This document shows positions 52,464-60,075 of a stretch of DNA of 64,000 nt, in pieces. Origin of the DNA: Paenibacillus aceti (GTDB lineage Bacteria > Bacillota > Bacilli > Paenibacillales > Paenibacillaceae). The notes under the pieces are model-generated. The model searched no databases, had not been told where the DNA came from, and was given only the letters and a program-made list of their open reading frames with translations. The DNA is taken from the NCBI RefSeq assembly GCF_003614185.1, contig NZ_KZ987724.1, positions 1,961,360-2,025,359 on the forward strand, in the 5' to 3' direction. Positions within the stretch are counted from its first letter, which is position 1. Every line of letters begins with the position of its first letter. Position numbers and translations under genes: made by a program.

Positions 52464-53450
52464 TTAATATAGTGCTAATTGAAGCATGGCTTCTTTTAAC
52501 TTGTCTTTGTTCAGCATGAAGAACTTCTCCATCGGCGGACTGATCGGCATCGCCGGAACATCCGGCCCGCATAGCCGCTGGATTGGAGCATCGAGATCAT
52601 ATAAGCATTCCTCTGCGATGATCGCCGATACCTCAGCCCCGATCCCACCGGTTTTATTATCTTCATGAACTATCAGCACTTTTCCTGTCTTCCTGACCGC
52701 AGCAATGATCGCCCCGCGATCGAGCGGCTGGAGTGTGCGCAAGTCCAGAATATGCGAAGTAACGCCTTGCTCGGCCTCTAATTCCTCGGCGGCTTGCATC
52801 GCGAAATGAAGTGGCAGACTATAGCTAATCACCGTAATATCCTCACCTTCGCGGAGGAGATTGGCTTTACCGAGCGGAACCGTGTAATCCTCCTCTGGAA
52901 CATCGCCTTTAATGAGCTTGTAGCATTTCTTATTCTCGAAGAACAGCACCGGATCAGGATCACGGATCGCAGCCTTAAGCAGCCCCTTCGCATCATAAGC
53001 AGAATAAGGAGCCACGATCTTCAACCCCGGCGTTCCGAAGAAGATCGATTCCGGACATTGCGAATGATACAGACCGCCGAAGATCCCGCCACCAATTGGC
53101 GCTCGTACGACCAGCGGACAGCTCCAATCATTGTTGGAGCGATAGCGGATTTTGGCCGCTTCACTAATAATCTGGTTTGTGGCTGGCAGCATGAAATCGG
53201 AATACTGCATCTCAGCGATCGGCCTCATGCCGTACATCGCGGCCCCAATCGCCACCCCAGCGATTGCCGACTCCGCAAGCGGCGTATCAATGACCCGTTC
53301 CTCGCCGAATTGCTCCTGCAAGCCTTTAGTTGTGGTGAACACGCCGCCCTTAACGCCAACGTCCTCACCTAATACGAACACCCGCTCATCGCGCTCCATC
53401 TCTTCCTTCATCGCAAGGCGAAGTGCGTCTACATATTCCATTACCGGCAT
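52464..53450 (-). CDS. bkdAB: Branched-chain 2-oxoacid dehydrogenase E1 beta
   Basis: A 328-residue E1-beta subunit: transketolase pyrimidine-binding domain (LGEDVGVKGGVF, IDTPLAESAIAG) and C-terminal transketolase domain. It pairs with E1 alpha to decarboxylate 2-oxo acids from Leu, Ile and Val using thiamine diphosphate. ATG 53450 follows GGGGAGGG and gives the B. subtilis BkdAB length (327); an open frame to 53540 is not used. One base separates it from bkdAA. Confidence 0.95.
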   Translation of the reverse strand: MPVMEYVDALRLAMKEEMERDERVFVLGEDVGVKGGVFTTTKGLQEQFGEERVIDTPLAESAIAGVAIGAAMYGMRPIAEMQYSDFMLPATNQIISEAAKIRYRSNNDWSCPLVVRAPIGGGIFGGLYHSQCPESIFFGTPGLKIVAPYSAYDAKGLLKAAIRDPDPVLFFENKKCYKLIKGDVPEEDYTVPLGKANLLREGEDITVISYSLPLHFAMQAAEELEAEQGVTSHILDLRTLQPLDRGAIIAAVRKTGKVLIVHEDNKTGGIGAEVSAIIAEECLYDLDAPIQRLCGPDVPAMPISPPMEKFFMLNKDKLKEAMLQLALY

Positions 53451-53451
53451 A

Positions 53452-54477
53452 TCATTGTCCCTCCCCATCATTCGCGTATACATGCAATAACGTATCTTCC
53501 GGGTTCGGGAACGGATCGTGCTCGGCTTCTTCAATCGCAATCTTAAGCTGCTGCTTAATCTCCTCCAGCAGAGCCGCTTCCTGCTCCTCGCTCCATAGGC
53601 CGCATTCCATTAGATAAGCCTTCATTCTTGGGATGCCGTCCTTCTTCCAATTCTCATCGACCTCTTCTTTGGTACGATAAGCCAGATCGTTATCCGAAGT
53701 CGAGTGTGGAGATAGTCTGTACATCATCGCTTCAATCAAGGTCGGTCCTTCACCGCGAACCGCACGCTCACGCGCTTCCTTTACAACGCGGTATACTTCA
53801 AGAGGATCATTACCATCCACGCGAACTCCCGGGAATCCATAGCCTAAGGCGCGATCGCATACCTTGCCGCCGAGCTGCTTCTTAATCGGAACCGAAATGG
53901 CATATTGATTATTCTCACACAGGAAAATAACCGGCAGTTTCTGCACGCCGGCAAAATTAAGCCCTTCATGGAAATCCCCCTGGTTACTGGAGCCTTCACC
54001 AAAGGTTACGTAAGAGACGATATCCTTCTTCTGCATCTTAGCGGACAACGCCACGCCTACTGCATGTGGAACTTGCGTTGTCACCGGGCTGGAGCCCGTC
54101 ACGATCCGTAGCCGTTTACAACCAAAATGCCCGGGCATTTGGCGCCCGCCGCTGTTCGGATCACCCGCCTTGGCGAAGGCCGACAGCATTAATTCCTTCA
54201 GAGTCATTCCAACGGATAGCACGAACCCATAATCCCGATAATAAGGGAGAAAATAGTCGCGCTGCCGATCAAGCGCAAATGCCGCAGCAATCTGCGTGCA
54301 TTCCTGACCGATGCCGGAAACGTGAAAATTGATCTTACCTGCCCGCTGTAGCAATAAGCAGCGTTCATCGAATTTGCGAGCGAGCACCATATATTTGTAC
54401 ATGTCGACTACTTCGGTTTCTGATAATCCGAGCTGCTCATGTTTTAGCTTCGTTTGCATTGAACTTTTTGCGTTCAT
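53452..54477 (-). CDS. bkdAA: Branched-chain 2-oxoacid dehydrogenase E1 alpha
   Basis: A 341-residue E1-alpha subunit with the thiamine diphosphate motif GEGSSNQGDFHEGLNFA and the Ser-rich phosphorylation-loop region YRLSPHSTSDN. It forms a heterotetramer with BkdAB. ATG 54477 follows GGGAGG. A clear TATAAT lies upstream at 54573-54578, so bkdAA-bkdAB-bkdB-lipB may have their own promoter apart from lpdV. Confidence 0.95.
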   Translation of the reverse strand: MNAKSSMQTKLKHEQLGLSETEVVDMYKYMVLARKFDERCLLLQRAGKINFHVSGIGQECTQIAAAFALDRQRDYFLPYYRDYGFVLSVGMTLKELMLSAFAKAGDPNSGGRQMPGHFGCKRLRIVTGSSPVTTQVPHAVGVALSAKMQKKDIVSYVTFGEGSSNQGDFHEGLNFAGVQKLPVIFLCENNQYAISVPIKKQLGGKVCDRALGYGFPGVRVDGNDPLEVYRVVKEARERAVRGEGPTLIEAMMYRLSPHSTSDNDLAYRTKEEVDENWKKDGIPRMKAYLMECGLWSEEQEAALLEEIKQQLKIAIEEAEHDPFPNPEDTLLHVYANDGEGQ

Positions 54478-54572
54478 GGAGTTACCTCCCTAATTAGGTT
54501 CCCATATCTTCAGTTCTTCTGTTCTTATGTTGTCTAATCTTAACACCTGGTACTAAGACTTGGGTTAACCTT

Positions 54573-54578
54573 ATTATA
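54573..54578 (-). promoter_or_regulatory. Candidate -10 of the bkdAA-lipB transcript
   Basis: A perfect TATAAT on the minus strand about 95 bp ahead of bkdAA. The -35 region is weak. Confidence 0.4.
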
Positions 54579-54676
54579 AACCTTTTGCTTACAAAAAGAA
54601 AATATCGCTATTGTGCAGACTGATGGGTATCGCTATTCGAGCAAATAAAGGGCTAAATAGCGGATTTTCATCCAAA

Positions 54677-54747
54677 TAGCGATATGATGTTTCGTTAGAT
54701 TTGAATTGATGCTGATTTTGCGGAAATAACGATATAGTGTTTCGTTA
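54677..54747. repeat. Two more TAACGA-N9-TCGTTA palindromes between lpdV and bkdAA
   Basis: Units at 54677-54697 (one arm mismatch) and 54727-54747, both in the same orientation, match the cluster at 8894-9076. Two weaker partial matches (ATATCGCTATT, GTATCGCTATT) lie at about 54602-54638. The 386-bp gap from 54478 to 54863 holds these repeats and the -10 above and no coding sequence that I can support. Confidence 0.75.
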
Positions 54748-54863
54748 GAGTTCGGAAGTCTTGCCAGTGCGCTTGCAACAGCTTGATTTCTGCAAGGATT
54801 CCCAATAACAGGTAAGCTTGAGCGAAAAAGCCTAATATATTGGACAAATTTGATCATTTTCCA

Positions 54864-56282
54864 TCAAAAGTTAATATTCTGTCCGTCCACAGCCAACGCC
54901 GCTTCCCCGATAATTTCCGACAGCGAAGGGTGAGCGATGACCGCCTGGCCCAATTCCCAAGGGGTAGCATCAAGCAATGTAGCCAGAGCAGCTTGGTTAA
55001 TCAGCTCTGTAACTTGATTGCCGATCATCTGCACGCCAAGAATGTCGTTGCTCTGCGCATCGGTCACTATTTTTACGAAGCCTTCCTTCTCACCATGTAC
55101 CAACGCTTTGCCGATAACAGAGAATGGCGCTTTGCCGATCTTGACCTGATGTCCTTTGGCTCTGGCATCCTTCTCTGTTAAACCAACCGAAGCCACCTCC
55201 GGACGGCTATATACACAGCGTGGTACCTGGTTCTCGTCATAATGGGCCACTTCGTCCGCGATATGATGGGCAGCGACCAATCCCTCATGGCTGGCCGCAT
55301 GAGCCAGCTGTAGTCCGCCAATACAATCGCCAATCGCGTAAATATGCGGTTCCGTTGTCTGCATATGCTCATTTACTCGAATAAAGCCATGATCCAGCGC
55401 GATATCTGTATTTTCCAAACCGATATTCTCCACATTAGCCTGTCTGCCGATCGAGATCAGCAGCTTATCGCCACTCAGTTCAATCGTCCGATCGCCTTGC
55501 AGAGCCGAAATATGTACTTGGCCCTCCGAGACAGAGTAGGTATCCGATAATACCTTCACCCCCGTCAGCACAGTAATTCCACGTTTCTGCAATTGCTTCT
55601 GCAGCTCGCGAGCGACCTCTTCATCCTCAGCTGGCAACAGTTGATCCGCAGCTTCCACAACCGTTATTTCCACTCCAAAATCATGAAGTAGAGAGGCCCA
55701 TTCAACACCGATCACGCCTCCGCCGACAATAATCATAGATTTCGGCAGTTCCTCCAGCAGGAGTGCTTCATCACTGCTCAGAAGATACTGCCCGTCAGGA
55801 GTTAGTCCAGGCAAGATGCGCGGACGCGACCCAGTAGCAATGATCAGGTTAGCTGGAACAACAGTTTCCATCTCGCCGTCGCTTAATTCAACCGCTACAG
55901 CACCGCTCTTTGGAGAGAAAATCGATGGCCCGATCACACGCCCTTTACCTTGGATGACGGTGATTTTATTTTTTTTCATCAAATATTGAACGCCCTTATG
56001 CAATTGCTCCACAATCGCTTGCTTTCTCTCCTGCACCTTCGGGAATACGAGGGTCAAGCCGCTCGTCTCTATACCATAGCTCGCGCTCTCCTTCATTTGT
56101 GCATACAGCTCCGCACTTCGCAGTAGCGCCTTGCTCGGAATACAACCGCGGTGAAGACATGTCCCGCCCAGCTTGTCCTGCTCAATAATTACGACTTCCT
56201 TGCCGAGTTGAGCAGCACGAATCGCGGCAATATAACCGCCTGTACCTCCACCAAGCACAGCTACATCGCATGTAATCGCCAT
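54864..56282 (-). CDS. lpdV: Dihydrolipoyl dehydrogenase (E3)
   Basis: A 472-residue flavoprotein disulfide reductase: FAD motif GGGTGGYIAA, redox disulfide GGTCLHRGCIPSKALL, NAD motif GGGVIGVEWA and the C-terminal His-Glu pair in IAHPSLSEIIGE. It reoxidises the E2 lipoyl group. Upstream of bkdAA as in B. subtilis, but the ptb, bcd and buk genes that precede lpdV there are missing here. Confidence 0.95.
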   Translation of the reverse strand: MAITCDVAVLGGGTGGYIAAIRAAQLGKEVVIIEQDKLGGTCLHRGCIPSKALLRSAELYAQMKESASYGIETSGLTLVFPKVQERKQAIVEQLHKGVQYLMKKNKITVIQGKGRVIGPSIFSPKSGAVAVELSDGEMETVVPANLIIATGSRPRILPGLTPDGQYLLSSDEALLLEELPKSMIIVGGGVIGVEWASLLHDFGVEITVVEAADQLLPAEDEEVARELQKQLQKRGITVLTGVKVLSDTYSVSEGQVHISALQGDRTIELSGDKLLISIGRQANVENIGLENTDIALDHGFIRVNEHMQTTEPHIYAIGDCIGGLQLAHAASHEGLVAAHHIADEVAHYDENQVPRCVYSRPEVASVGLTEKDARAKGHQVKIGKAPFSVIGKALVHGEKEGFVKIVTDAQSNDILGVQMIGNQVTELINQAALATLLDATPWELGQAVIAHPSLSEIIGEAALAVDGQNINF

Positions 56283-56430
56283 AAATCCATCTCCACCATT
56301 TCTATTTCAAATAATTGCTTTTACTATTAAAATTTCTATCTTTATTTTACCTTGTTTTTGAATGATTACAAAGGTATGATGATAATAATTCCAATTCATT
56401 ACTTTTCGCGAAAGGAAAGGGATACATACT

Positions 56431-56709
56431 ATGAAGCTTATGATTTCCCGCTTTATTGCGATTATCCTTCTCGTCATCCCCGGCATCGCAGCTGTGACCG
56501 GTTTCTTGAAAGTCAAGGACGCCGTCTTCCACTATTATTCCCAGCACGGTAATAGCGCGCTAGTGCAGCCTTCCTTCGAATGGCTCAATTTCATAGTAGG
56601 CATCCTGTTATTCGCAGCAGGTATGAGCTTCCTAGCGGGCTGGATCTATTTTCGCGACCGTAAACGGGGCTATGGCAAACGTAACAAGCAGAGAACCGTC
56701 AGTGAATAG
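56431..56709 (+). CDS. DUF2627 membrane protein (YqzF-like)
   Basis: A 92-residue protein with two membrane helices (about residues 6-24 and 50-72), the conserved start RFIAIILLVIPGIAA and WLNFIVGILLFAAGMSFLAGWI. The DUF2627 family, including B. subtilis YqzF, has no known function and occurs near bkd genes. ATG 56431 follows AAAGGAAAGGG. Divergent from lpdV. Confidence 0.85.
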   Translation: MKLMISRFIAIILLVIPGIAAVTGFLKVKDAVFHYYSQHGNSALVQPSFEWLNFIVGILLFAAGMSFLAGWIYFRDRKRGYGKRNKQRTVSE

Positions 56710-56721
56710 ATGCTCAATCAC

Positions 56722-56773
56722 AAAAGACCCTTTCCCCGCCTTTAGATCATACAACGTGGAAAGAGTCTTTTTC
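56722..56773 (+). terminator. Intrinsic terminator of the DUF2627 gene
   Basis: AAAGAC...CTTTCC / GGAAAG...GTCTTT with a 20-nt loop and TTTTTC follow the gene. The gene at 56791 on the other strand ends nearby. Confidence 0.75.
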
Positions 56774-56790
56774 TATTGTTAGTTAATTGC

Positions 56791-57015
56791 TCATTCATAT
56801 AGTGCATCCTTCAACTTACTAGACATCCGCGGACTACTCTTGGCTGAGATCCGGAGAATTGTTTTCTTTAAGCGGATATTTTCCTCTTCTAGACTTTGCA
56901 ATTGTTCGATCAGTTCTCCGACCCATTCCCTACGGCTGTCCGCCTCATCCATCTGCCCCAGCAATTCTTTATATTTTTCGAGCTTTAAATTTACGTCCTT
57001 GGTGTCTTCCAGCAT
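56791..57015 (-). CDS. Small coiled-coil protein of unknown function
   Basis: A 74-residue, highly charged, almost fully helical protein (KLEKYKELLGQMDEAD, LIEQLQSLEEENIRLKK), likely a coiled coil. ATG 57015 follows GGAGAGG. It is 35 bp downstream of the MazG-like gene and probably in its transcript. Family not recognised. Confidence 0.7.
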   Translation of the reverse strand: MLEDTKDVNLKLEKYKELLGQMDEADSRREWVGELIEQLQSLEEENIRLKKTILRISAKSSPRMSSKLKDALYE

Positions 57016-57049
57016 TCTTCGTCCTCTCCAATCACGTTAGATACTACCA

Positions 57050-57340
57050 CTACACCCATGTCCGCTTCTCATTAATCTTCATCTTCTGCTTAAAAGCCTG
57101 TTCCAGATCAATGTCCAGCTTATTAGCCAAATCGAATATATTCCACACGACATCATACATCTCGAAACCGAGATTCTCTTTCTTTGTTGCAGCAGGATCA
57201 AAGGAAACCGCTAATACTTCCTTCGACAACTCGCCGACCTCAGTCATCAAATAGAGCATTCTCTGTTCAATACTGCTCGTATCGAAGCCCTTCTCCTTAC
57301 TGTAATCTCTAACATATTGCTGAAACTGTGCTGTATTCAT
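57050..57340 (-). CDS. MazG-like nucleotide pyrophosphohydrolase
   Basis: A 96-residue all-helical protein with the MazG metal motifs E-x2-E and E-x2-D (TEVGELSKEVL, FEMYDVVWNIFDLA). Such proteins hydrolyse non-canonical or abundant NTPs to NMP and pyrophosphate. ATG 57340 after AAAGGTAGGG is preferred; an open frame to 57412 has no homology-like content. Confidence 0.85.
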   Translation of the reverse strand: MNTAQFQQYVRDYSKEKGFDTSSIEQRMLYLMTEVGELSKEVLAVSFDPAATKKENLGFEMYDVVWNIFDLANKLDIDLEQAFKQKMKINEKRTWV

Positions 57341-57454
57341 TCCATGATCCCTACCTTTTATTGAAAACAGTGGTACATAAGTACATGACACAGTATAGAC
57401 CGGAGGGGTCAAATTGGCAAATTAGTTTTGATGTATACTGGCTGAGTTGCAATC

Positions 57455-57486
57455 AAAAATGAGTGGCAGAAAACGCCACTCATTTA
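57455..57486 (-). terminator. Intrinsic terminator of spo0A
   Basis: AATGAGTGGC pairs with GCCACTCATT in a perfect 10-bp stem, followed on the minus strand by TTTTTGA, about 100 nt after the spo0A stop. Confidence 0.8.
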
Positions 57487-57497
57487 CAAATTATGGT

Positions 57498-57560
57498 ACA
57501 ATCAAACAAGCAATAGAATAGGCTTATATGGGCGGTCGGCTAGCCTCTCGGAAGGGAGGT
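57498..57560 (+). other. Small-toxin-like leader without a supporting reading frame
   Basis: An extended -10 (TGGTACAAT, TG-G-TACAAT) is followed by GGCGGTCGGC...CCTCTCGGAAGGGAGGTGACGCC, which resembles the ribosome-binding hairpin ahead of some small holin-like type I toxins. No hydrophobic reading frame follows; GTG at 57558 gives only about 25 non-hydrophobic residues. It points into the 3' end of spo0A on the other strand. Confidence 0.25.
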
Positions 57561-57586
57561 GACGCCTACCTCTATTTCTTATCCTT

Positions 57587-58393
57587 TCACGACACCTTAT
57601 GCTCAATTCTCAGCTTATCTGCCACCATCGCGATGAATTCGCTATTGGTAGGTTTGGACTTGCTAATATTGACGGTATAGCCGAACAGGTGGCTAATGGA
57701 GTCGAGGTTGCCACGCGTCCAGGCGACTTCGATCGCATGGCGGATAGCACGTTCAACGCGGGAAGGCGTTGTTTTGAATTTCTCGGCGATCGCCGGATAC
57801 AAGGTCTTAGTGATGGAGCCAAGAATCTCAATATTGTTGTAGACCATGGTGATGGCTTCCCGCAGATATTGATATCCCTTAATATGTGCTGGCACACCGA
57901 TTTCATGTATGATACTTGTTATATTCGCGTCCAGATTTTTACCTTTGCCAATCGGCACAACGTTCGACTTGCTAAAGGATGAAGATTGCGCAGTTCCCGA
58001 GGTTACAGTCGTTACGCCCACCAGTTGACGAATCCGATTGACGAGAACCTCCATATCGAATGGCTTAAGGATATAGTACGATGCACCAAGCTGTACTGCA
58101 CGTTGCGTAATGTTCTCCTGACCAAAAGCGGTCAGCATAATAATTTGGGGCTGCGGATTTAAATTCATTTCGCGTAACCTTTCCAATACGCCCAGACCGT
58201 CCAGATGCGGCATGATAATATCCAGAATCAATACATCTGGAATTTTAGAAGCGTTGTCGATCATCTCCAGCACTTCTTCGCCATTATAAGCAATTCCCGA
58301 GACGATCATATCGTCCTGCTCCGAGATATACTCAGCGAGCAAATTCGTAAATTCCCGATTATCATCCGCCAACAACACTTCAATTTTCTGCAC
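57587..58393 (-). CDS. spo0A: Sporulation master regulator Spo0A
   Basis: A 268-residue response regulator: receiver domain with LLADDN, phospho-acceptor Asp in LILDIIMPH and Lys in ILKPFD; C-terminal sigma-interacting DNA-binding domain with [19 protein letters not shown] and the helix [18 protein letters not shown] 58393 after AAGGAGG is the start, as in B. subtilis. Activated by the phosphorelay it binds 0A boxes, three of which lie in its own upstream region. Confidence 0.98.
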   Translation of the reverse strand: MQKIEVLLADDNREFTNLLAEYISEQDDMIVSGIAYNGEEVLEMIDNASKIPDVLILDIIMPHLDGLGVLERLREMNLNPQPQIIMLTAFGQENITQRAVQLGASYYILKPFDMEVLVNRIRQLVGVTTVTSGTAQSSSFSKSNVVPIGKGKNLDANITSIIHEIGVPAHIKGYQYLREAITMVYNNIEILGSITKTLYPAIAEKFKTTPSRVERAIRHAIEVAWTRGNLDSISHLFGYTVNISKSKPTNSEFIAMVADKLRIEHKVS

Positions 58394-58454
58394 TGACGAC
58401 GTCCTCCTTAAGAAACTCGAATAAATTTTACTATTCTCCCTTTCCAGAATAAGG

Positions 58455-58574
58455 ATTCGACACGCAAAAGTAAATTCCTTCTGTCGAAAATTTTTTTTCT
58501 TTAATTTTTTATTGGTTTAAGCTATAATTAATTGTTTACTTACACATTACGTGTTGTTTCATTTTAATTCGACA
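58455..58574 (-). promoter_or_regulatory. SigH promoter and 0A boxes of spo0A
   Basis: On the minus strand AAGGAATT (58473-58480), 11 bp, then GTCGAAT (58455-58461) fit the SigH consensus. TGTCGAA/TTCGACA boxes lie at 58456-58462 (over the -10), 58482-58488 (just upstream of the -35) and 58568-58574. This is an autoregulated promoter similar to B. subtilis Ps. Confidence 0.75.
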
Positions 58575-58617
58575 ATCACTAACAAAAATCATCCCTCGCC
58601 GGCGACAATTTATTTAA

Positions 58618-58652
58618 ACAAAAGATCCTAAGGCTTAGCTAGCCTTAAGATC
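58618..58652 (-). terminator. Intrinsic terminator of spoIVB, overlapping its stop codon
   Basis: GATCTTAAGGCT pairs with AGCCTTAGGATC on the minus strand, followed by TTTTGTTT. The TAA stop lies within the hairpin. Confidence 0.8.
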
Positions 58653-59963
58653 CTGAAGAGTTGATTTATGGTTAAGAACTCCTGCATCCTGTAGCATCCA
58701 CTCGATAAAGCAGCCATAGCCCGAACGCGGATCGTTCACAAAGACATGGGTCACTGCACCAATCAGTTTACCATTCTGGATAATCGGACTACCGCTCATC
58801 CCCTGTACGATCCCGCCAGTCTTCTCAATCAAACGGGAATCGGTAATTCGCAGCACTAATCCTTTGGTCTCTGGAGCACTCTGCCTGGATACATGGATGA
58901 TTTCAACTTTAAATTTCTCCACCCGCTGGCCTTCGACTACTGTCAGAATTTCAGCCGGACCTTCTTTCACTTCCTCAGCAAAAGCGACGGGAATTCCATT
59001 CTTATATACACTATGTTCAGGATTCTCCGTCATCTTACCGAAAATGCCAAATGGAGTGTTTCGTTCAATCGTGCCGAGAGTTCTTCCTTCTTTGATAAAA
59101 TGCGCTCTTTTCTCACCGGGTTCTCCGCTCTCGCTCTTGGAGATCGAGGTTACGCTGGACTGCAGAATTTGACCGCTGCCCACAACGATCGGTGTCTGAG
59201 TATTCATGTCTGTAATAACATGCCCCAGAGCCCCGTAAACACCTTTCTTCGGATCATAAAAGGTCAAAGTTCCCACGCCCGCTGCCGAATCACGGATATA
59301 GAGCCCTATCCTCCAGGAGCGATCCTCATTGTCAAAAGCGGGAGTTAATGTAGTGGTATAACTCCTGCCGCCACGCTTATAAGTAACCTGGATCGGCTGC
59401 TTGCTCTTGCCCGCCTGATCAGCAATGCCGGCGACATCCTTAACATCCTTCAGTTCAATTCCATTCAGATGTGTGATTAAATCCCCAATCTTCAAGCCAG
59501 CCACTTCTCCAGGGGACAGCTTCTCATTGTCAGTCGCCACCTGATGATGGCCGACGACCAGAATCCCAGCAGACTTCACTTTAACTCCAATTGTCTGCCC
59601 TCCGGGGATGACCTTCAAGTCGGGAATAACATTCACTTTCACGGTTTTGAGAGGAATTTGACCGAATAATTTCATGCGGATGTTGGCTTCACCGCTGCCT
59701 ACAGAATCAAGCTTGAGCGGTTCGCCTAATGAGACAGTCATCGTAGGAACCGCCTGTCCATTCAGCGTAAGTACATCAGGCCGATCGATGCTGACAGAAG
59801 CTTGTACGGGCAAAGCTAAATGCAGCTGTGTCCCCTGCCCTTGGAACAATCGCAATTCATCAGGCAAATTGAAAGACTGTCCATTGGCTGCAGTGGCACC
59901 GAAAAAACATAAGAAAAAAGCAAATAAAAGACCGAGTAATCTCTTGGTGAGGTTCGGGTTCAA
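58635..59963 (-). CDS. spoIVB: SpoIVB serine peptidase
   Basis: A 442-residue S55 peptidase: signal anchor (about residues 8-27), PDZ domain (about 125-215) and peptidase domain with His in YGALGHVITD and Ser in GMSGSPIIQ. It is secreted from the forespore and cleaves SpoIVFA to allow pro-SigK processing in the mother cell. TTG 59963 follows GGGAG with a longish spacer. Between recN and spo0A, as in B. subtilis. Confidence 0.95.
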   Translation of the reverse strand: MNPNLTKRLLGLLFAFFLCFFGATAANGQSFNLPDELRLFQGQGTQLHLALPVQASVSIDRPDVLTLNGQAVPTMTVSLGEPLKLDSVGSGEANIRMKLFGQIPLKTVKVNVIPDLKVIPGGQTIGVKVKSAGILVVGHHQVATDNEKLSPGEVAGLKIGDLITHLNGIELKDVKDVAGIADQAGKSKQPIQVTYKRGGRSYTTTLTPAFDNEDRSWRIGLYIRDSAAGVGTLTFYDPKKGVYGALGHVITDMNTQTPIVVGSGQILQSSVTSISKSESGEPGEKRAHFIKEGRTLGTIERNTPFGIFGKMTENPEHSVYKNGIPVAFAEEVKEGPAEILTVVEGQRVEKFKVEIIHVSRQSAPETKGLVLRITDSRLIEKTGGIVQGMSGSPIIQNGKLIGAVTHVFVNDPRSGYGCFIEWMLQDAGVLNHKSTLQDLKAS

Positions 59964-60075
59964 TGGCTGTCACACTCCCTTAGCTTCTTCGCTTGACGAA
60001 AAGGTGGTCGCCAATTGCGTACCTATAAGATACCCCGGGGCAGGTCTTTTATTACTGTCAATCATTGTTCCGGCC

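Noticed and set aside
54633-54857. A 74-codon minus-strand frame between bkdAA and lpdV
   Set aside because: It covers the palindromic repeats and has no ribosome binding site or family features.
56307-56547. Minus-strand small frames upstream of lpdV
   Set aside because: They are antisense to the DUF2627 gene, which has conserved membrane segments and a good ribosome binding site.
57558-57635. A 25-codon GTG frame after the toxin-like leader
   Set aside because: It is not hydrophobic, overlaps spo0A coding sequence and has no toxin-like features.
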